Positions 1 through 4,158 of a stretch of 7,294 nt of DNA are shown piece after piece. Position 1 is the first letter of the stretch. Each line of letters starts with the position of its first letter. Origin of the DNA: Actinomycetales bacterium (GTDB taxonomy: Bacteria > Actinomycetota > Actinomycetes > Actinomycetales > Actinomycetaceae); the NCBI GenBank assembly GCA_022838965.1, contig JALHDK010000102.1, positions 1-7,294 of the forward strand. The letters run 5' to 3'. The notes beneath the pieces are model-generated. The model was not told where the DNA came from. It worked only from the letters and a program-made list of their open reading frames with translations, and searched no databases. A program made the position numbers and the translations under genes.

Positions 1-274
1 CGTTCGAGATGAACTGGCCGCCGGTGAGGGCCGCTCCCAGGGCGCCGCTCTGCGCCGAGTGCTCGCCCTCGGGCTCAAAGAAGAACGGGTGCCTGCCCCA
101 CACGTTGACGGCGCCCTCGGCGCGTGCCGCCTCGAAGAGTTCCGAGATCTCGGTGGAGGGGGTGATCGGGTATCCGATGACACCGCCGCACACGTGCCGC
201 ATCACATGGGCGACGGCGCCGTTGCCGTTGATCACATCGGGGATGCCGGGGTACTTCGGCTGCTGAGCTGTCAT
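1..274 (-). CDS. Pyruvate/2-oxoacid:ferredoxin oxidoreductase, N-terminal part (runs off the left edge)
   Basis: The minus strand reads open from an ATG at 274-272 to the window edge, giving 91 codons. The protein begins MTAQQPKYPG and then has NGNGAVAHV (17-25), GYPITPSTEISELFEA (34-49) and FFEPEGEHSAQSGALGAAL (65-83). The YPITPSTE block after an N-terminal G-N-x-A-V-A-H-V segment is the hallmark of the pyruvate:ferredoxin oxidoreductase pyrimidine-binding domain (POR_N, domain I). The later acidic-small-residue block sits where that family contacts the thiamine cofactor region. Such enzymes oxidatively decarboxylate a 2-oxoacid to acyl-CoA, using thiamine diphosphate and Fe-S clusters and reducing ferredoxin or flavodoxin. 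Because the alpha-type domain comes first, a long single-chain (NifJ-like) enzyme fits better than the KorA type, which starts with a gamma domain. The rest is outside the window, so substrate and chain organisation are open. The Shine-Dalgarno is weak (only GGAC about 9 nt upstream). It is transcribed divergently from the ATP-grasp gene. Confidence 0.75.
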   Translation of the reverse strand, partial: MTAQQPKYPGIPDVINGNGAVAHVMRHVCGGVIGYPITPSTEISELFEAARAEGAVNVWGRHPFFFEPEGEHSAQSGALGAALTGGQFISN

Positions 275-394
275 GGTGTCTGTCCAGATCGTGCGAAGGA
301 ATCGCGGCACCCTGTAGGGAGTCGCTGCCTTTTCACGCTAACCTCCGTGGCCCGACGCCACCGATGACCAAAGTCCCTGCCACATCGGGCGGCG

Positions 395-426
395 GGTGAC
401 CGTCCGGGCGGCGGCGAGCCGTCACC
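395..426. repeat. Inverted repeat GGTGAC-N20-GTCACC in the divergent intergenic region
   Basis: GGTGAC (395-400) and GTCACC (421-426) form an inverted repeat in the 206-bp region between the oxidoreductase and ATP-grasp starts, just upstream of the putative -35 element. The 20-nt loop makes a stable RNA hairpin unlikely, so a protein-binding site is the more natural reading, though chance is possible at this GC content. The rest of 275-480 shows no open reading frame of note and no clear promoter for the leftward gene. A TAGCGT on the minus strand at 340-335 could be a -10 box but lacks a good -35. Confidence 0.3.
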
Positions 427-446
427 GCTGGTGGGGTCGCACCGGA

Positions 447-474
447 TGACCCTCCGCACGCAACCCGGTAGCGT
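447..474 (+). promoter_or_regulatory. Putative promoter giving a leaderless ATP-grasp transcript
   Basis: A -10-like TAGCGT (469-474, TANNNT) lies exactly 6 nt before the GTG start at 481, which would place transcription initiation on or beside the start codon. A TGACCC (447-452) 16 nt upstream of the -10 is a weak -35 candidate. No Shine-Dalgarno precedes the GTG, which fits leaderless initiation, a common mode in actinobacteria. This is inference from spacing; no start-site data are available. Confidence 0.5.
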
Positions 475-480
475 GGTTCC

Positions 481-1389
481 GTGCATCGACCCACGGTGAC
501 GCTCGTCACGAGCCGCGATCTTCCCACCCTGTCCGATGACTTCGCGGGCCTGGCCGAGGCCGTCCGGTCGCGAGGCGTCAACGTCCGCACGGCGGTGTGG
601 GACGACCCCTCGGTTTCCTGGGAGGACGCCGGGCTCTGCCTGATCCTGACGATCACCGACTTCGCGGACCGGCCCGAGGAGTTCTTCGCCTGGGCCGACG
701 GTGTCCCGCGCGTTCTCAACGATCCACGCATCCTGCGGTGGAACAGCGACAAGCACTACCTCCAGCGCCTCGCGGCCCGCGGGGTACCGACCATCGACAC
801 CACGTGGCTGGAGCCGGGCGCCGGGCTCTCGAAGCACCAGGTGCACACCCGCATGCCGGCGCGCGGTGACTTCGTCGTGAAGTCCTCCCTGGCGTCGAAC
901 CGGCACACGACGGGACGCTTCACCTCCACGGACGCGCGCTCCCGCGCGGCCGCGATCCAGCACGCCCTGACGATCCTCGGCGGCGGGCGGGCCGCGCTCG
1001 TGCAGCGCTATCTCACCGCGGTCGGCGACCGGGGAGAGATCTCGCTCGTCTACTTCAACGAGCTGCTGTCCCACGCGGTGGAGAAGGAGGGCATCTTCCA
1101 GACCGAGGCCGACCCGGGCAGCCGGCCGCGGTCGCGCGCGTTCCCGCACGAGGTCACCGCGGGGGAGCGCCACCTCGGGGAGGACGTCCGGAACGCTCTC
1201 CACGCGTGCATCCGGGAGGTGAGCGGACGTGATCACCTGCTGGCGTACGCCAGGGTGGACATGATCCACACGGACGACGGGCTGAAGGTGCTCGAGGTGA
1301 ACCTCATGGACGTGACCCTGTACCTCTCCATCGTCCCGGGCGCGCTGGAGACCTTCGCGGATGCCATCGCCGTGCGGGCGTTCTGGTGA
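481..1389 (+). CDS. ATP-grasp ligase, DcsG-like, substrate unknown
   Basis: This is a 302-residue soluble protein starting with GTG at 481 and ending at TGA 1387-1389. The N-terminal third (about 1-75) is an alpha/beta pre-ATP-grasp region. VLNDPRILRWNSDKHYL (78-94) is the typical entry to the ATP-grasp fold. Lys91 and Lys134 (in FVVKSS) are candidate ATP-phosphate-binding lysines. VQRYL (174-178) occupies the hinge, RVDM (258-261) precedes the metal site, and LEVN (271-274) gives Glu272 and Asn274, the usual Mg ligands. ATP-grasp enzymes join a carboxylate to an amine, thiol or other nucleophile through an acyl-phosphate. The wording of the motifs resembles DcsG, the D-cycloserine-forming cyclo-ligase, and its many uncharacterised relatives, but no cycloserine pathway neighbours are present. 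The real product may be a peptide-like or cyclised small molecule. The gene stands alone, divergent from the oxidoreductase, and appears leaderless. The fold is secure; the reaction is not. Confidence 0.85.
   Translation: MHRPTVTLVTSRDLPTLSDDFAGLAEAVRSRGVNVRTAVWDDPSVSWEDAGLCLILTITDFADRPEEFFAWADGVPRVLNDPRILRWNSDKHYLQRLAARGVPTIDTTWLEPGAGLSKHQVHTRMPARGDFVVKSSLASNRHTTGRFTSTDARSRAAAIQHALTILGGGRAALVQRYLTAVGDRGEISLVYFNELLSHAVEKEGIFQTEADPGSRPRSRAFPHEVTAGERHLGEDVRNALHACIREVSGRDHLLAYARVDMIHTDDGLKVLEVNLMDVTLYLSIVPGALETFADAIAVRAFW
496..509. repeat. Palindrome GTGACG-CT-CGTCAC inside the ATP-grasp 5' coding end
   Basis: A perfect 6-bp inverted repeat with a 2-bp centre lies 15 bp inside the coding region (codons 6-10). 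If the gene is leaderless, it lies just downstream of the transcription start, where a repressor could block elongation. It shares the GTGAC/GTCAC core with the inverted repeat at 395-426. It may be chance. Confidence 0.3.
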
Positions 1390-1390
1390 C

Positions 1391-1422
1391 GTGACCCAGC
1401 CCACGTGGTCCGGGTTGGGCAC
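1391..1422 (+). terminator. GC-rich hairpin after the ATP-grasp gene
   Basis: The arm 1391-1402 (GTGACCCAGCCC) pairs with 1412-1422 (GGGTTGGGCAC) through 11 pairs, including one G-U, with a single bulged A and a 9-nt loop. It begins 2 bp after the stop codon. There is no T-tract, so it would be the U-less hairpin type often proposed in actinobacteria. Its 3' arm overlaps the -35 box of the tRNA-His promoter. Confidence 0.45.
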
Positions 1423-1444
1423 GCGTCCCCGCAGCCGCTAGAAT
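1415..1444 (+). promoter_or_regulatory. Promoter of tRNA-His
   Basis: TTGGGC (1415-1420) and TAGAAT (1439-1444) are separated by 18 bp and match the primary sigma consensus well for this GC-rich background. Transcription would start near 1451, giving a precursor with a 5' leader of roughly 27 nt before the tRNA. Confidence 0.7.
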
Positions 1445-1454
1445 CCATCAGGGT

Positions 1455-1471
1455 CACCACCGTGGGTGGTG
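1455..1471 (+). other. Hairpin in the tRNA-His 5' leader
   Basis: CACCACC (1455-1461) and GGTGGTG (1465-1471) form a perfect 7-bp stem with a GTG triloop, lying between the predicted start site and the mature 5' end of tRNA-His. It could guide RNase P or keep the leader away from the acceptor stem. The leader also contains GTGGGTG (1462-1468), identical to the tRNA acceptor 5' strand. Confidence 0.55.
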
Positions 1472-1477
1472 TGCCAT

Positions 1478-1551
1478 GGTGGGTGTAGCTCAGCTGGTAG
1501 AGCACCTGGTTGTGGTCCAGGATGTCGCGGGTTCGAGCCCCGTCACTCACC
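1478..1551 (+). tRNA. tRNA-His (GTG anticodon)
   Basis: The cloverleaf folds cleanly: acceptor GTGGGTG (1479-1485) with CACTCAC (1544-1550), D-stem GCTC/GAGC, anticodon stem CCTGG/CCAGG around loop TTGTGGT (1510-1516) with anticodon GTG at 1512-1514, and T-arm GCGGG-TTCGAGC-CCCGT. G at 1478 supplies the extra G-1 that pairs with C73 (1551), the histidine identity element needed by histidyl-tRNA synthetase. CCA is not encoded (CTG follows) and must be added after transcription. One G-U pair lies in the acceptor stem. Confidence 0.96.
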
Positions 1552-1555
1552 CTGT

Positions 1556-1592
1556 GGGTCGGCCGGCAGCAGCCGGCCGACCCTCTTCGTTT
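1556..1592 (+). terminator. Intrinsic terminator of tRNA-His
   Basis: A perfect 12-bp stem, GGGTCGGCCGGC (1556-1567) with GCCGGCCGACCC (1572-1583), closes an AGCA tetraloop and is followed by a T-rich tail (TCTTCGTTT, 1584-1592). It starts 4 nt after the tRNA 3' end. The stem is also intact for transcription coming leftward from orn, but on that strand no T-tract follows, so its action on orn would be weaker. Confidence 0.9.
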
Positions 1593-1632
1593 CCCGCCCG
1601 AGCCGGGTCGGGGACCAGCGGGGGCGCTCCGG

Positions 1633-2331
1633 TCAGGGACCGGCGGGGGTGTTCGGCCCCTCCGGGAAACCGCCCGGTTCCGGCGGCGTGTCGGCGGATG
1701 CGGCGTAGGCCATCGCCTCGGGAGTCGGGCCGGCCACGTCGCGTGCGGCCTCCCGGCAGGTCTCGAGGTCGGGACCCTGGCCGGTGGGGAGCAGGACGGC
1801 GCGGTAGTACCGCAGTTCGGTGATCGATTCCCGGATGTCCGCGAGGGCGCGGTGTCCGCCGCGCTTCGCGGGGGCGGCGAAGTAGGCCCGAGGGTACCAG
1901 CGCCGGGCCAGCTCCTTGATCGACGAGACGTCGATGACGCGGTAGTGGAGGTGGTCGGTGACTGCGGGCATGTGGCGTTCGAGGAAGGCCCGATCGGTCC
2001 CCACGGAGTTCCCCGCGAGCGGCGCCTTGCGGCGCTCCGGAACGTGGCTGCGGATGTACCGCAGGACGTGGTCCGTCGCCTCATCGAGGGTCACGCCGTC
2101 GGCGAGGGCGGCGAGCAGGCCGGAGGCCGTGTGCATGCGCCGCACGACGTCCACCATGCCGTCCAGCGCGGACGCGGGCGGCCGGATGATGACGTCAATG
2201 CCGCCGTCCACCGGGTTGAGGTCGGAGTCGGTGACGACGACGGCGACCTCGATGAGGGCATCGGTCTCGACGTCGAGACCCGTCATCTCGCAGTCGATCC
2301 ACACGATCGCGTCCTTGGGGGTCACACTCAC
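1633..2331 (-). CDS. orn: Oligoribonuclease (DEDDh 3'-5' exoribonuclease)
   Basis: This 232-residue protein is homologous to Orn, which degrades 2-5 nt RNA fragments (including pGpG from cyclic-di-GMP breakdown) to mononucleotides and is the last step of RNA turnover in the cytoplasm. All catalytic residues are visible: Asp13 and Glu15 in WIDCEMTGLD (11-20), Asp113 in GNSVGTDRAFL (107-117), and His160 and Asp165 in HRALADIRES (160-169). The core ends near residue 180, as in the roughly 181-residue E. coli enzyme. Residues 181-232 are an extra Pro/Gly/Ala-rich, probably disordered tail. The GTG at 2331 is chosen because TAGGGT (minus 2343-2338) lies 6 nt before it, as for a leaderless message. 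A GTG at 2325 is an alternative, with GGAG 6 nt upstream, and would remove two residues. The gene lies 23 bp after tRNA-Arg on the same strand and converges on tRNA-His. Confidence 0.95.
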   Translation of the reverse strand: MSVTPKDAIVWIDCEMTGLDVETDALIEVAVVVTDSDLNPVDGGIDVIIRPPASALDGMVDVVRRMHTASGLLAALADGVTLDEATDHVLRYIRSHVPERRKAPLAGNSVGTDRAFLERHMPAVTDHLHYRVIDVSSIKELARRWYPRAYFAAPAKRGGHRALADIRESITELRYYRAVLLPTGQGPDLETCREAARDVAGPTPEAMAYAASADTPPEPGGFPEGPNTPAGP

Positions 2332-2337
2332 CGCTCC

Positions 2338-2343
2338 ACCCTA
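2338..2343 (-). promoter_or_regulatory. Candidate -10 box for a leaderless orn transcript
   Basis: TAGGGT on the minus strand is followed by exactly 6 nt and then the GTG of orn, the same arrangement as at the ATP-grasp gene. No convincing -35 is present; that position would fall inside the 3' end of tRNA-Arg. Read-through from the tRNA is therefore an equally good explanation, with AGGG/GGAG in this stretch acting as the ribosome-binding site. Confidence 0.35.
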
Positions 2344-2354
2344 GTCAGGAAACG

Positions 2355-2427
<73 letters not shown>

Positions 2428-2437
2428 CAACCTCCCC

Positions 2438-2443
2438 AGTCTA
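2438..2443 (-). promoter_or_regulatory. Candidate -10 box for tRNA-Arg
   Basis: TAGACT on the minus strand would start transcription near 2431, leaving a leader of only a few nucleotides before the tRNA 5' end at 2427. The -35 region is not recognisable. The remaining 2444-2571 stretch between the tRNA and the divergent GTPase gene shows no clear gene or strong promoter apart from the GTPase Shine-Dalgarno. Confidence 0.4.
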
Positions 2444-2571
2444 CCGAGTCGGCCGGAGGGTGCGGGCACGGCGGAGTGAACGCCAATCAGGGTCCCGCCC
2501 GGCGTGCGCGCTTGGAAGGTGAGACCCGGGCGTGCACGCTGGGACCGTGGGTACACACGTGCGGAGTGCCG

Positions 2572-4158
2572 ATGGGTGAGCCGAGCCGGGCGGAGCCCTC
2601 GCCCTCGCTGCTGCACCTGCTCCACGACGTGCATCGCGAGGTCGCGGCCCTCAGCTTCCCCTTCGAGACGGAGGAGGCGTCGCGCCTGCGTGATCTCGCA
2701 ACCCGGGTGACGACCCAGATCCGCTCCCATCTGCTGCCCCGGGTGGCCGACGACGCCACCCCCGCCGTCGTGGTCCTCGGCGGCTCGACCGGCGTCGGGA
2801 AGTCGACCATCCTGAACACCCTGGTGGGGCGGGAGGTCACGCCGGCCGGCGTGCTGCGCCCCACGACCAGACGCGCGGTCATCGCCCACCACCCGAGCGT
2901 GCACGCCGTGCCGCTCCGGGACCTCGCCGACCCGGTTGCGACGGCGGCCATTCCGCCGGGGCTCATGGTGCTGGACGCTCCGGATCTGGACTCCCTCGAG
3001 GCGTCGAACCGGGAGATGGCGCGCCGTCTCCTGGAGGCGGCGGACCTCTGGCTGTTCGTGACCTCGGCGGCGCGGTACGGTGACCAGATTCCGTGGGCGA
3101 GTCTGGAGCGTGCGAGGCAGCGGGGTCTTCAGGTGGCGGTCGTGCTCAACCGGGTGCCGGCCGCGGCCCGGAAGGAGGTGCGTGCGGACCTCACCGCCCG
3201 TCTCGACGCGCTCGGGCTCGGCTTCGCACCACTCTTCCTCATTCCGGACCTGTCGCCGCACGACGGACCGCTTCCCGCCGACGTGGTGGAGGAGCTGCGG
3301 GCGTGGCTGACCGCCGCAGCAGGACGGCACCAGTCGCGGGCGATCATCAAGCGCACCACCCGGGGTGCATGGTCCGCGCTGCACGACAATCTGCTCGAGC
3401 TCGCCGATGGCGTGGGACGGCAGGCGGTTCGGGGCCGCGAACTGCGCGAGGCCACCCACCGGGCCGCCGCAGGTCCGGCCGAGGACATGGTCCGCGCCGT
3501 GGTGGCGGGGGAGTGCGCCGCGGGGGCTCCGACCACCCGCTGGCTGACGCTCGCCTCCACGGGTGGCCCGCTCGCGCCGCTCGTCCAGCGGGAGCGGCCG
3601 GCCCACGCCGGCCTCCGCGGCCGGGCGCGTCACCGCAGGGACGCCGCCGCCCTGCAGCTCGCGGACGACGTCAGCGCGGCGATCAGCACGCTGCTCGCCG
3701 ACGCCATCCACGACGCCTCGACGACCATCGTGCGTGCGTGGCAGGACGCCCGAGCAGCGCATCTGCTCAGGGGAGACGAACTGGTCACCGCCGACGGCGC
3801 GCGGGAGCGTGCCCAGGCGACGACGGCGGCCTGGCGGCGGGTGGTTGCCGAGGGCGGGCGGCTCTCCGTCACGGGCCGCGCGGCCGCCCTGCTCGGTCCC
3901 CGGGGACTGGAGGCGCTCATCGTGGCCGGCGCCTCCGGCATCGCGGGCGCGGCGGAGGCGGCCGCCGGGAGTCTCGGTGACGCCGAACCCGGGGAGCGGG
4001 CGCGCGCCGAGCTGGTGACCGCTGTCCGCGAGGCGGTCCAGGACACCGCCACCCCGTTCCTCGCGGTGCTCCGCACCCTGCCCAACCCGGATCAGGCGAC
4101 CCGACTGCGGATCCACGCCTCTGAACTGAAGGAGTACCTCGATGCAGACCGACCTTGA
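2572..4158 (+). CDS. Dynamin-like GTPase 1, soluble, with degenerate guanine-recognition motifs
   Basis: The protein has 528 residues from ATG 2572. This start is supported by GGAG (2563-2566) 5 nt upstream and by the clear domain start; the frame is open far upstream only because of GC-rich codon bias and crosses tRNA genes there. The order is: a helical N-terminus (about 12-60), a P-loop GGSTGVGKST (70-79), G2-like RPTTR (96-100), G3-like LDAPDLDS (134-141), a G4-like position VVLNRVP (190-196), then a long Ala/Arg-rich, mainly helical region (about 255-528). G3 is D-x-P-D rather than D-x-x-G, and G4 has N-R-V-P instead of N-K-x-D, so guanine specificity is uncertain. No convincing transmembrane helix is present; 443-466 is hydrophobic but small-residue-rich. 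Its G domain is clearly related to that of the next gene, with which it overlaps by 17 bp. Tandem bacterial dynamin-like proteins (for example Streptomyces DynA/DynB and mycobacterial IniA/IniC) remodel membranes as partners, so a similar role is inferred. Confidence 0.85.
   Translation: MGEPSRAEPSPSLLHLLHDVHREVAALSFPFETEEASRLRDLATRVTTQIRSHLLPRVADDATPAVVVLGGSTGVGKSTILNTLVGREVTPAGVLRPTTRRAVIAHHPSVHAVPLRDLADPVATAAIPPGLMVLDAPDLDSLEASNREMARRLLEAADLWLFVTSAARYGDQIPWASLERARQRGLQVAVVLNRVPAAARKEVRADLTARLDALGLGFAPLFLIPDLSPHDGPLPADVVEELRAWLTAAAGRHQSRAIIKRTTRGAWSALHDNLLELADGVGRQAVRGRELREATHRAAAGPAEDMVRAVVAGECAAGAPTTRWLTLASTGGPLAPLVQRERPAHAGLRGRARHRRDAAALQLADDVSAAISTLLADAIHDASTTIVRAWQDARAAHLLRGDELVTADGARERAQATTAAWRRVVAEGGRLSVTGRAAALLGPRGLEALIVAGASGIAGAAEAAAGSLGDAEPGERARAELVTAVREAVQDTATPFLAVLRTLPNPDQATRLRIHASELKEYLDADRP
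4129..4134 (+). promoter_or_regulatory. Shine-Dalgarno of GTPase 2, inside GTPase 1
   Basis: AAGGAG lies 7 nt before ATG 4142 within the last codons of the upstream gene. It fixes the start of GTPase 2 and, with the 17-bp overlap, indicates translational coupling. Confidence 0.85.

Noticed and set aside
271..1422. 383-residue minus-strand ORF opposite the ATP-grasp gene
   Set aside because: Low-complexity, no domain, and fully antisense to a gene with clear ATP-grasp motifs; it also overlaps the promoter region and the start of the oxidoreductase.
1466..1823. Small plus-strand ORFs over tRNA-His encoding peptides such as VGVAQLVEHL and SSAGRAPG
   Set aside because: These are the familiar false peptides produced by translating tRNA genes; the tRNA fold explains the sequence.
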